DNA of 64,000 nt from Panorpa germanica (lineage: Eukaryota; Arthropoda; Insecta; Mecoptera; Panorpidae). The DNA lies in assembly GCA_963678705.1 (NCBI GenBank), contig OY783217.1, positions 6,386,001 through 6,450,000 on the forward strand. Direction: 5' to 3'. Shown here in pieces: positions 13,077 to 26,118 of the stretch. The translations under genes and the position numbers were made by a program. Numbering within the stretch: position 1 is the stretch's first letter; each line of letters begins with the position of its first letter. The notes under the pieces are model-generated. The model saw nothing but the letters and a program-made list of their open reading frames with translations. It searched no databases and was not told the DNA's origin.

Positions 13077-13543
13077 GGAATAATATCCCAGATAGAAAAT
13101 TGTCTTGGAGTGCAGGTTTAAAATTGAAAGTAGCATTATTTATGTTTAGTGTACAAGCTAACTGCAAGGTTGCTACTATAATAGTATATAACACAACTCT
13201 AAACGAATAATTAAGCATTAAAATTAGCTATCTTCTGGCTCTTATTCCAAGCGTTCTATGAAATTTGGTATGATCATTTTATAAACGTAGTGCAAATTTG
13301 CTGAAAAGTAAAATACATGCGTTTTCCAATTGGCACTAGCTAATCTTGCAAGGTTCAGCTTGGTTACATTTAATTTTGGACCAACCTAAATTACTAAGCT
13401 TAAAACTAGCTAATGCCTTGCAAAGATAGCTTTATAAAATCTAATTTCAAGATTAATTTCTACCTGGGATTAATACCAATGTAATAATATGAATTATAGA
13501 ACAAAATATTTAAAAATAAAACATATCCAGATATTTTAAAAAC

Positions 13544-13688
13544 GACACAGTGGGCGAGAGAAAGGATGCTTGTTGATTGCTGAGTTTGAAGCCACGACAA
13601 CATAAAAACTGCCAACATAGTAAGAGGTCGTCGGTGATAGGACTCAGCATCAGATATGGGCCGACGTCAAATAAATTAAATTAAAAAA
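13544..13688 (+). mobile_element. tRNA-type SINE copy 5 (internally deleted)
   Basis: Has the head GACACAGTGGGCGAGAG, the core GTCGTCGGTGATAGGACTC and the tail GGGCCGACGTCAAATAAATT, but lacks about 60 bp of the middle found in copy 1. Confidence 0.75.
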
Positions 13689-16566
13689 AGTTGTTTAATC
13701 TTAGATTTAGACCAAACAAAAAACTATAAAATGTAATTATTAGTTTGCCGATAAAAAGAGATCAACCGTGTAAGATTTTTCAGTAACATAAACATAAATT
13801 TGAATTCGAATTTTCGAAGTGAAAATCCGCTATTTTGAAAATAAGTGTATAATCAATTTTTTATTTATCTTTAAAAATACAACTCTCACAAAAATTTTGT
13901 GAAGAGCTTTTTTGTAGATAATAATATTATCTATAACATTTAATATTAATTTTTTGTTGTGACTTTTATATTAGAAAATATTCATTACTTTATTTCTTTT
14001 TCTTGATGTCTTTCCTTACACTAGATTCACAAAAGATATATTAGTATAAACATTTTGTTCACAAAAGGGAGAAGGAATATACGAAGTGTGTATCAGCGAA
14101 AAGTGTCTATCACTTCAAATTTTTACAATACCTTTATAACATTTTAACTGTGTACTCTCGAAATGTAAGTCTTCGAAAAAAATTGACCCAATCTTCCGGG
14201 CAACCCCCTCAAAGAAATAAAATACCGATAAGAAAGTTTTTCTTTGATTTAAACTTGACAGAATGAGCTTAAATGTATTAAAGTACCGTAAGGAATGAAC
14301 GAACACTCCTAAAGTTTCCCCTATCTAATCAATACAGGTCCTATTTTCCTTAGTATTCTTCATTTTCCTTTAACACCTTCTAAAGTAGCAAATGAAATAT
14401 TCAAATATTGATAAACATCTCAATATTCATTAAAAGTTTTTCTAAAATCAATATACCTACTTAAAGAAGAAAGACAGTTTTATCTCCAAGACAAATAAGT
14501 AAAAAAAAAACTTTATTTAAACAATAAAGAGTGACTAATGGATGTGTACCCCAGAAGAGTAAGAAGTGATTCTTATCCGTTACACAACAATCGTTTCTGA
14601 CAGTAAAATATCATTATCTATATTTTAAGATAGGGATAAGATAACCCATTGAACACAAAATAAAAAATAAAAAAAAATTAAGCTGGTTTATGACGTAAAG
14701 CCTCATTCCCACTCAATGTTTTAAAATAGGTTTTTAGAGTAGGCATTCCTTGTCATATTTCTAAATTAAACTTTTTTGTAAGAGAAATTCTACTCCATTT
14801 TGACAGATTGTCACAAATTGGGGATTATAATATAAACTATGTGAATACCGTTTTAGTATTTTTAATTTAGAGAGCTTGGAGAAGATTCTAAAACGACACC
14901 TAAGAGTCTAAACACAGTGAGATGGAACTGCAGCGCACCGCATTATCATTTAATATATGCAACTTTTAGTATTTTATTAATAGAGGGGATACATTTACCG
15001 TACAAGGCGGTACGCCAAATATAAAATTAAAACGGACACACAAAATGATTGCCCATATTTCTTTTTTTTTATTAATACTTTTCGCCCTTCTTACTTCATT
15101 TTATATACATTTTACCTATTTACATTTCATTATTATTATTACTACCTAAACTTTTAACCCCGCATGATTGTACCCATATGTTATACAATTTAAAAAAGGT
15201 AGGAACGATATTTAATTTGTTATTATGTAAAAGTTAATATAAAAAAACAAAGTGGTGGGAAAACAAAGTAGTTGATTATCATAGAAAAAGTGAAAAATAG
15301 AAAAATAGTTGTAGAGATCAATTAGAAAAACAACTTGTGATTTATTAGGTACACGTGCTTAGTTGCATCTGTGCATGGATGAAAAACAGTGTGGAAAATG
15401 TTGGAAAAACGAATATAATAGAGAAAACAAATAACATCGTAACTTTACTACTTTCAGTTACACAATTGTAATTTCTCTTTCACGACAACCTATTTCCTAA
15501 ATGATTTCTATCAATATTGTGACATAACCTCGTGATGTATGATATCAGGAGCTCGATTCTCTAACTTTATTGTTAACTGAACTATAGTGTTAGCGATCAA
15601 AACTGTTGACAGAGATAAAGATTGTGAAACCATTTCATTGTAAATTATCGAAAAGTCTTTCATCTGGCAAATAAAACATACCCCATGTTTATATCGATCA
15701 GTTGATGATACATTCGCCATTAAACTGCCAACATTATTAGGAGGCGTTTGTTATTAAAACTAGTATCAAAAATAGACTGATGTTAAATAAAAAACCATTT
15801 AGATAATATCTAGCATCCGACTAAACTAACATCCGAGGTAAACTAAACGGGAAAATGATCTATATCCTTTAAATGCTCAGTGAAAAGGAAGTGTTGGATT
15901 TAGTAAACCGGATGAAGTAAAGTCGTTGAGGTGAAGTTTCATAGAGTGACGTGAACTGAAGAGTGTGAAGGGTGTTTTATCTATTGGAAGGTGATGGATG
16001 TTCTTAAGGACGCATCAGGAGACACCGAGAATATGCTGTTATTTCCCAAGAGCATCAAACTAGTGGTGAATGTTATAGATCCAGATTATTGAGTAAAGAA
16101 ACGGGAGATATAAAGAGTGAGATGGAGGATACTAGTGCAGTAAGAATGATAAGTGAAATACCCATTAAAAGTAAAAAAATATGCAGCTCTTGAAATGTGA
16201 ATTAAATGGTTGAATAAATTAAAGAGAGTTCGTGATGGAATTGAAATTTATTTAATGTTAATAATATTTATTTTAAGTGCTGTTGTATTTCAGATAATGG
16301 TGCCATCATTATTAGAGGAATTTCTGAAGAGGAAATTCAGTATTTCCTTTCATGTAATATAAAAAGTATGTATTGTATAATTCTCTATAACGTTGTAGGT
16401 CATAAATAAATTTAAAGAAGAAGAATTTATATTGGTATAGTAATATCAACTGAATAATAGAATTAGTTAAAGTAGAAAGCTAAATATGTTCTAAGCATAT
16501 TCTATTACCTGCATTTTAATTAATAATTTTAACATTCTATCTCTTTTAATTCATGAGATAATATAC

Positions 16567-16616
16567 TTTTCCGCAACGAAAAAAATAAATATTTCCGCCG
16601 CGAAAAAAATAATATT
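16567..16616. repeat. Tandem duplication, 2 x about 25 bp
   Basis: TTTTCCGCAACGAAAAAAAT is followed directly by TTTCCGCCGCGAAAAAAAT. Confidence 0.7.
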
Positions 16617-17593
16617 TTCAGATTTGGGAAATTCAAACGGATCCTAAATTTCAAGGCTGATTTCAAATCTGCAATTTATTTTTTCTTTGGACTACCGGTT
16701 TTTGAGTTATCAGCATTTTATATATATATTTTCCATCTAGCACTGTGTTCCACATAATAATCAAGTACTGTGGTTTTAAAGCGTTGTTAAATTCAAAAAT
16801 TATCTAGTTCTCTAGTTGTAGTTCTAGCTCTAATTCTGAGAATTGGTAAGATATCAGTCTAAATGATATCTTGAAAGATAGGCCAATAACCGAGCATGTT
16901 TTTAAAAAGGTTTGAACGATCCAGGCTATTTTATTTATTGTTCTAAATGCCATAAACTGCGCAACTTTTTTTAATTTTAAAAGTTTTTACGACTTCAAAA
17001 GCGTCTAGGTTTATTTCTAGGTTTATTACTTGGATTATTAGTAGGTACACATCTGACAAACGCCAAAAAATAAAAAAATTAACATACCAATTAAAATTGG
17101 GTTACTGTTGTCATTTAACTGTCAGAAATTAGGTTTTTATAAAAAAAAATAGCAGTAAAAAATAAATAGTCAGACTTCGCCTAAGACATGTATGGCTCAG
17201 AATGTTCTAAATGGTCTCAACTATCATCCCCTTAGGGCTTTGCACCTTGCTACCAAACACCCTGTTTAAGTAAAATATCAAGTTGATACAATATACAAGT
17301 ATTTATCTTTTGTGTTTAACGAAAAAATATTATTAAATGAAAAGCTGCTCGTTTATCGGTTTTTCATCGGGCTCTGAATTTCGATTGACGTTCAACAGGA
17401 ACTGGAATACAGACGAGCTGTTTAAAAACTTTTCTATTTATAAAACTACCTCCAATAGAATGAAAATGATACCGTAACATGAGTATAGATGGCAGCATTG
17501 TACACCTCTGCACTCACTTGTCTATTATTTGGTGGATGACATATTATACCGTACCGTTACACCAATATGACAATATCCGTTTCCGTATACAAC

Positions 17594-17612
17594 AAACACA
17601 CACACACACACA
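17594..17612. repeat. Short (CA)n microsatellite
   Basis: A run of about nine CA units. Confidence 0.9.
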
Positions 17613-20510
17613 TATTCAAGTAACTTTATAAAATCATTTTTGTTGGCAAGATTGATTACAAAAACTATTTACTTCGTTTAAGTTATATTGAGTTTGCAAA
17701 TGTTTAGTGACAAATAAAAATATGTTTTATAAAAATCAATCACTTTGAAAGCTCAATTTTGATTCACGCTATGTCATGTGAGACTTTCAGAGTGTCATAA
17801 ATTGTGACTACATAAAAAATGAAACTTTTACGATTTTATGAAGATAAACATAAAAGAATAATTACTTAAAAGTAAATGTAATACTTGTATTTTGCCAAAA
17901 CCATTAACCATTTTCCGTTTAAAACAATAATCTGAGATCAACAAATGATTGGTCCACTCTAGTATAATTATATATTACTGATCGATTTTTAGAACATTAA
18001 TACTAACTTTTTTCAATAAAAAAAGATCGATGCAGAATTATTACAGAACTTAATCAATCAATAACACTATAAGCAATTTATTCTTTTAATGAATTGAATA
18101 GTTATCTTAACTTACAACAATAATAATAAATGATGATTAATTTAATTTGATTTTTAATTAATATTTGCAATATTTTATACATATAAACAAACTTTAAAAT
18201 AATATCACAATGAAATAAAAATATTTTTAAATACAGTACCGTAAATAAATATGTCTAGTAATGAAAGCGTATTCTTTTCTTTAAAAACCAAAAATCGTAT
18301 AAATAGACAATGCTAAGGCATTGTATGTATTATGCAATAATGAACCATATAATATTATAGTGAATAAAACTTTATAGAAAGTATATCTTTTGTTGCATTG
18401 TTTTAAAACTTTAACCAATGCTAAAAGTTTTACATTTGAATGTATTTTCTATATTTGTGAAAATCTTTTGTTTTATTTGAATTATAAATATTATAATAAA
18501 TTTTGTTATTAAACAAACAGAAACTAAAACTATGATTTAGTTTTAATAAATTGCATATTAAAATCTTGAAATAATATTTAACAAGTACTTTCCAATTTTA
18601 ACTTTTAAATTATTAATAAATTCATGTTTTATAATTCTATTGTTAATGCTGTCTATTTCTTAAGATAATGGATTATCTTACTGCTAAGTTTTTGTAAGTT
18701 AAAATATAGTTATAGTTAGTTTATAAGTTAAGTATAGTTAAAATATAGGTTATTTACCCTATAATATCCCTATTTAATATAGGATAGTAGCCATTGTAAT
18801 CTGCGACTCATTAATAATTTTAAATTTAAAAGCAATTTTAAAAAGCTACATACACACACTAAAAGTAAATAGAAATAATAAATAAACGTTAGGTTGGTTT
18901 TTAAAAGTTCTTAAATTTCTCAAATCAAGAATATTTTTTATACCTCAGTGCAACTGGCTTTCTTGCAGTAAATGTAAGTAAAGCACAAGAGAAGCAACTG
19001 AAGTTATTTTCAGAGCTTTAACAGTTTAAATGTGCAAACTGGATGCGCTTGTAATACAGGCAATTTAAAATCTGTGCTTTTATATAGAATTTTATTTTTG
19101 GATAATAATTTTTCAGAATGATATTTACAGAAAATGAAAAAGTTTAACAAACAATTCTTGAATATAAAAGTTCTGAAATTATTCTCTACTCAACTTTAAA
19201 TGTTAAATTGTTTGCCATTTTATATTTGTTAAACTTTAGAATGGAATAGAAATTGAGAATTTCTAAATCCAGAAATTATATGATTACCAGATAACTGTTT
19301 TTGACATATTATTAATCATCGTTTCATATTTTATTTTTCATATGACTTACGTTATTGAACTTACTATGGTTAAAGTTAAAACTTTTTCTATAATGAATAA
19401 GTTTTGCTCATGTTAATGTTTGGCAACTTTGTATTCAGTCAAATTGATAATTAGTTTTTTATGAAAAATTTTATTTAAATTATATATTTTAAATAAGTAA
19501 ATAAATAAATTATATATAAATTGTTTTTGTTTCTGTATAAATATAATATTTGTGTGTTTTGTAGTGTATAGTGTGTTTGTATAAAATCGTAATAATCAAT
19601 AATATTCTTCTGGACAGTTTCGTTCGCTTTCTATTTTTGTTTTCAGTCCATCTATTATGTACATCGGTAAGTCATATAAACATTTCCGGCCTGGACCGGT
19701 GACGAGAACGGGAGTGGGAGACAGGAGACACGCTACAGCAAAAACAGAGCAGAACGGAACAACTTTTAGCTCAACAGACATAAACGTTCATTAGTTTCCT
19801 TGGGTTTAATACAGAATAGGAAAAACCTAAAAGAAGTAAAAATATCTTGACGTTTTTAATGTTATAGAAGTATTTCTTTTTCTTCAATTTTTTTTCTTCT
19901 TTTCTTCATTTCATGCTGTACAAAACTATTTACGTCATTCTTTATGACAGCTGTAAAGTTGATGCTGTAATATCGACATTTTCGTTACACCTTTTATTTT
20001 TATTTCAGCTTCTCTTAGTCTGTGTTCTTATTAATAATTGGGAGATCTTATGCGTCGGCCACACCAGTAAATCACCACACCATCGGTAAATTCACAATCT
20101 ATTATAGACTAGAACAAACCAACTACTTGCATTTGCAATTAAATATAACGACTAGATCAGAACCAAATAATTAAGAATTGATCTCATGTTTATTACTTAA
20201 GTTATTTCAGATTTTTTTTTTATAAATGTATAAAACTGCCTAAAAGCATGCCGATGTATTAAGTTACATTTAATTTTGGTTTGGACGTGTTTTTAAACAT
20301 TTTCTAACAAATCACTTATGTGGACGATACATTAAATACAAATTATCATTTATCTTTTATAACAAAAACATATGTAGCAAGTTGATAATTTTGACTTCCT
20401 AAGCTATTTGAAATACAGAATAAGTCAAGTTAATGTAAGAATATTTAATTATTATAATAATCAAAGTGGACTATGTAATTATCGAATAAAAATAAGCATA
20501 TTCTTCTTAA

Positions 20511-20753
20511 ATGCTCCAAGTACTTATCGCAAAAACAAAACTGTAATATTCCTAAAGACTATAATAATTTTTTAAAAGCAAAGATAGTCTGAAAAACGTG
20601 ATTAATTTTATCAATAAATCTAATTTAATCTCCTTAATTAAAATACATATACTCGTATTTAAAAATGTAAATTATATATTACAACTGTATATATTGTCAT
20701 TAGTGCTAATAACTATCTAGTTGATGCACTGAAATAAAGATTATAAATAAAAA
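20511..20753 (+). repeat. LINE-3'-tail-like repeat, copy 3
   Basis: Starts ATGCTCCAAGTACTTATCGC, matching the 5' side of copy 2, and ends GATGCACTGAAATAAAGATT. Confidence 0.6.
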
Positions 20754-22237
20754 ATGTAAATAACCAATAACGATTGTATCCAAAACGGCACAAAATACAA
20801 ATAACATGTATATACAAAAAACCCACGACAAATGTATAATGGGATTACTTTCCATTTAATAAAATTAAAACAAAACAAGATCCTAATTAGCACATCAAAT
20901 GTAAAATAAATTTAAAAACAGATACAGAAAAGCAGGAAAAACAAAAGAAAAACGCTGACCGTTATATTAGCTCCAAAGCTCGTTATATTGACAAAACCTC
21001 TTAAAACCCCCTTTGCTTCTCCTAAGCTTCAAGCTCTAAAGCTCTACTACATTTCACAGAGGCGAAATAAACGTTTAAGGACATAGGCCAATAAATCTTA
21101 AGAGTTCTTTCTATAAAAAGGAAAAGGAATTTCAAGTACGTACTTGACAACAGGAAAAGCATTTAAATTATTTTACATTGTATTAGAGTATAAATTAATT
21201 GAAAAAAGTAATTTCAAATATTGTTTGGGTGTGTATTTATTTATTGGAAATAAGAGACAACTTTATAAAAGGTAAAAAGAGTTGAATCAGCGTTTTAAAA
21301 TTCAATTAAATAAGAGTAGAGCACTTCATCAAATTACATTGCAGAAAAGCTTTTAAACAAATATACTTAAAACAATACGAAATTTATCGTTTGAAAAGTT
21401 TCAGTGAATGCAAAGTACAATGCTTGGAAGCTGCATGAGTAGTTTGAAAGTTTTAGGAATGGAAACAAATTTATAAATTCATTTCGAAATATTTTGTTTA
21501 ATCTAATGAGAATACTAACACTAGTGTGAGTTATTCCGTATTGGTTTACAATTTACACGATTTTTTTTAGGGTATGGAAATCTCACAGATAAAAATCGTG
21601 CAGTCATATATTTGTGCAAATGCACATACATACAATGTACATAGAATGTAGTTCCATGTTTATTCATTTCATGTATATGCAATGTATATATAATATATAT
21701 ACAGGATATTATTTTCACATTATGAAGCGATATAGCGAATACAGTGAATATCTAATGTTATATGAGAATGATTAATAATTTAAATATAAGTATTTATTAT
21801 TAGTAACGTTAAAATGTGTATATGTGTATACACTTGTATACTGTATTGACTCAATGGACCTCATAAGTCGAATGAAGGTCAAAGTTCTTCTCTTTTTAGT
21901 TGCCACGGACAGAGACAACGTATAAACGCGGGACTAATTGGCATGTCCGTCTAAATAGATGTATGTTCTCTGGTAGGGCACTCAGCTTTTGCACACCCTT
22001 CCCATGCCACCCATCGCCACCATAAACTCCTCCCTCACCCCCTCTGTTGTATGTTGTGTGCTGCTATTTCCGGAGATTTTCATCAAGGTTGTTATAATGT
22101 CGTAACGTATAGACAGTTTAATAATAAAATACAAAGTGAGCCAACTTATATCAAAAAAATAATTTTATTTAATTACAAAATAATAAAACAATAGAGATGA
22201 AGATAGTTTCAATTACAGCGCAGCCATTCTACGGTAT

Positions 22238-22284
22238 CGGTTGTTACATTTTTAGACATCAATAGCTAAAAAATGTAACAACCG
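22238..22284. repeat. Hairpin, about 18-bp stem
   Basis: CGGTTGTTACATTTTTAG pairs with CTAAAAAATGTAACAACCG around a 10-nt loop. It lies about 50 bp from the MITE at 22331 but is not part of its inverted repeat. Confidence 0.7.
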
Positions 22285-22330
22285 AATATGTACAAATTGT
22301 GTATGAGAACAAGTAGCGTTGTAACGAAAT

Positions 22331-22552
22331 TTGACATTATCATCGTCTACTACCATCCTTTAAACGACACCATACTAAACTTCAGATTAATTTGTATGTC
22401 AGTCGCAATTCGAAGACGTTTTCCTCTCCAGAAGTGAAAATCTCGAATAACGTTTAACACAAATTTATGTCAAGTCAAATCAACCTATGAATTAATATGA
22501 AATTTTGTATGGTGTCGTTTGAAAGATGGTAATAGACGATGATAATGTCAAC
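22331..22552. mobile_element. MITE, 222 bp, about 45-bp inverted repeats
   Basis: The left arm at 22331-22375 begins TTGACATTATCATCGTCTAC and the right arm at 22507-22552 is its near-perfect reverse complement, ending GATGATAATGTCAA. Inner parts carry the matching words AAACGACACCATAC and GTATGGTGTCGTTT. No coding capacity and no convincing target duplication. Confidence 0.8.
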
Positions 22553-25500
22553 TTCCCCTAGAAAGGCTAGTTGTCCTCAAACAAGGAGACTTAGTGATCC
22601 ACCATCGTATTATAGAAATTAATAAAATGTGACTCAAAAGATACCAATCGTCCAGTTTATTAGTGAGATATATATGAAAAATACAGTTCATATACCGAAT
22701 ATTTTTCTTTTGAGTTTCTGTGCGTAAATTCGCATTAACCATTCGTAAACGAGCACGCATGCGTGGACCTAACATAATACTAAATAACTAATAAATATAT
22801 TATACTCGTAATTGTACTTTGTTTTAAGATATAAAAGTTAATTACAACAACGCAATCAATCTTACGAAAAACTGTCTAAAACACGTACTTACGCACCGAA
22901 ACACATTCTCATTTAAATTACTTAATCACTTGTCTACGTTTCCAGTTAATTAATATTTAGTAATTACCCTAATGAGCGAATTATTCTGAGTGTAAAAAAA
23001 CAAAGCAAACTACAATTAAATATTGAAAGCTTATAAGCACGATTTCATGACATATTGCTAAAAAGAAGAATTTAATATAACAATAAAAAAAAATTTAATT
23101 TAAGTGAAAATTTTTTTAACGTTACAAAAGAAACAACAAATAAAAAAAACATTTTTATATAAATACTTTGAGTATATTTAAGAGCACCATATTTATTTTC
23201 CAACGTTGAGCTGTTTACATTAGTCGCATTGGATGGCTGCCCACTGCGTAATTTGTTTCACAACTTGAGGCAGAGACAAGTGAACCAGTCCAGAGACAGT
23301 CCATACCAGAGACAAACAAGTTTTTTTTATTTTTCTTTGGTTTAAATAGATAGTATGTTTGAACGTAATTAGAAAATTTAAGTTGCAGTGTACTATTGAA
23401 AACATAATGAGTCCTTATCTAAATGTTGGTTAAAATTATAGTTTTATCTAAATGTCTTGTGAAATTCTAAGAAAAATCTAAAAGCACTTCGAATAATATT
23501 AGAACTGTATTTAAAACTATCTGGAAATTACATACTTATACAATGATAGGATTCGATTTCTATTAGGAGGTTACGTACAGATAGAGAAGCGTGAAAAAAT
23601 AGACCTGTATAAGAATATATTTTGATCTGTTGAACGATTTCTTTTATTATGTAATACAAAGTTTCAAAGAAATGTATAATAAAAATCAATTTAACCTGTG
23701 AAATGCTATGGCTACATAGAAACAATGTATTAGAAATGTTTGTAAAATGTCATGTTAAATCGATCTAGGCCTGCACTTTACTATTCTATCAAAAGGTTTC
23801 CAAATTATAAACAAAAAAACCTCAAATTATTAATTGATCATCACAGTTATGTTAATTATGAATAATTATATATAAAATAATTTTGACACAAACTATAGTC
23901 TTTGAAAATCGTCCGATATTCTAATTAATAAGCTATAACCTATTCCTGAAGCTAGATTTTAACGAGTTAGTAACCTTTTCGGTTGATGTTAAGAAAATTG
24001 GATAATATTATAAGTTATTTTTATGTAAATTAAAGTCCTTAGTTAACATCCTGTTTTGGAATAAAGCGTAATAGTTTTGTAGTTGTTCAGATTGCACTAG
24101 TTTTGAATTTGCTATTATTTTCTAGGAAAACTATAAAAATGTTTTCATTAAATTGGGATTAGTTGTAATCGTGTCTAATGAAAAATGAAGTCTCATAAAG
24201 GCGAAGATGCATTACATAACGTTACATCATATTTCAACATTTTCTGTTACATTTTACAGTATATAGTTATGCGCACTCGTAAACTTTATTACGAGTAAAA
24301 TATATATACATATATATAGTAAATAACTGAAGAGTAAATGTGATTTTGTTAAATAAACTAGGCCTCCCAAATGCCTGTATATAAGTGTAAGTGTTTAATT
24401 TCAGAAAACTAAGTGTTGTGGTTTTTAACTTAACTTAACTTTAAAAAAAATTATCGAGCTGTACCGCTGCTAAAGAGGTAAAGATGAATTGTGTTCGACT
24501 TTTGTCCTGTTTACGATTGGTAATAACTATACAAGCACTAGAACCAAACAATGCCAAGATGTTAAAAAGAAAATAGTCATCAATTTTGTAGATCTTAAGC
24601 AGAGGAAGTTTTCCCCGAGATCTTTCGTATTAAAAACTTCGATCTTCGAAATTTATATAAGTATGAAAGAAATTTAGAACCGATCTTTTTTATTTAATTA
24701 TTTATTTAAAGTCTAAAACGATTTCAACAACAAGTTTTTTGCCTACAGCGCTGCAAGTGGTTTTGGCGTGACTTTTCTCACCACGATAGTTCCGTCGTTG
24801 GTAGATTAACATATAATGAAATATTTCGCCCAAATATTCTCAAGAGATTCATTTATTATTGCACTAATTAAAATCACCAACAAAGCGATCGTTATATAGA
24901 TACCTCAAACAATCAACGCAATTTTTTTTAATACATTACATCCATGCTTGTAATAATATATGATGAAACCAGAGACAAGTTCCATTATCTCTAGAGTATA
25001 ACAAGGACAAAGGAAATGGAAACAAACAATTCTTGTTTAGTAGACTCGTATGTTTGTCCTACAGCATATGAATAAGAAGTAAGCGAATATGGTTGGAACA
25101 GCAGTAGAAGAGAGAGGGGTACAAAATAAAGCGGAAATATACAAATGAAATAATGGAAGGCAGCAGTGAATGCAACATGTTATTACTCGCTTTGTCGTGC
25201 ACTGCAACTTAATTACAATACTTAAAGTTTGCTTGCTTGGAGCGATGAGTAGATCAAGTATATGTTACACAACAACTATAATGTTTTGATGGTTTAGTAT
25301 AACTAGTTTAATAAACAAGTCACTCCAATTAAGAAACTAATTATTAATAAAAGATAAAAATTAAGAAGAAGAAGTGGGAGAATCAATACATTAATTAAAC
25401 AAGAAACTCGTTCGTGTTGTATATCAAGAGATATTTATTTTACTCATCAAAATTAAAGTAAAATTTATTCATCAACACGATTTTGTATTTATATAAGGCG

Positions 25501-26014
25501 CTTAGTGCTACAAGTTGTCTTTTTGTTAGTTAGTCTTTAACAAAAAAGCAAAAACAAAAACAAAAATGTATAAATACCGATCGTTTAATTTAATTTTACG
25601 CAGTGCTTGCATACATACAACAAACTAACGGTTTCTTTTGCAAAAAACATAATATTTAGAATGCATTTGAATATTAACCCAGTTAGAAATTGTAATGCAA
25701 TATAACTGTTAAATTAGCTTGTAGTAAGCTGGTAAGAGTGAAATATGTAATGCATAGCAATTTCTATATGAGAAGTTCAAAATTAACCTTAGCATTAGCT
25801 TATGGCAAGCTTAACCTTGTTTGTTTTATTGCGGTGTGTGAGCTTGCTGATACTATATATATCTACACTGCAAGAGCGTCATCTACTTTTCTGTAAATCT
25901 ACCGTTAAAGTTAAAAAATCTAGAATTCAAGTAGCTTTAATAGTCTATACACTATACGGAGCACGTGAGTGAGAGGAGATGTACGTACGTGATTTTACTT
26001 GTGGTATATCTGAT

Positions 26015-26118
26015 ATTTTTTGAAACTTGACGAAATTCCCTGATATTTCCAGGTTGCATTAAATTCCCTGATAATTCTCGAATTTCCAGGTTTTCCAGGG
26101 CTGTGGCCACCCTGTATA
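26015..26118 (-). mobile_element. DNA-transposon end beginning CAGGGTGGCC
   Basis: The reverse complement begins CAGGGTGGCCACAGCCCTGG and continues with repeats of CCTGGAAAT and TATCAGGGAATTT. Such CAGGG ends with CCTGGAAA motifs are common at insect hAT-like elements, as far as I recall. Only one end is evident here. Confidence 0.45.

Noticed and set aside
12886-13218. Open frames of 81-110 codons made of YV, HI or TY repeats
   Set aside because: They are translations of the (TATATG)n/(TG)n microsatellite.
15915-16092. Plus-strand reading TEECEGCFIYWKVMDVLKDA to a stop after DPDY
   Set aside because: About 42 codons of protein-like composition, but no family match, no clear start, and stops on both sides; probably an old transposon piece or chance.
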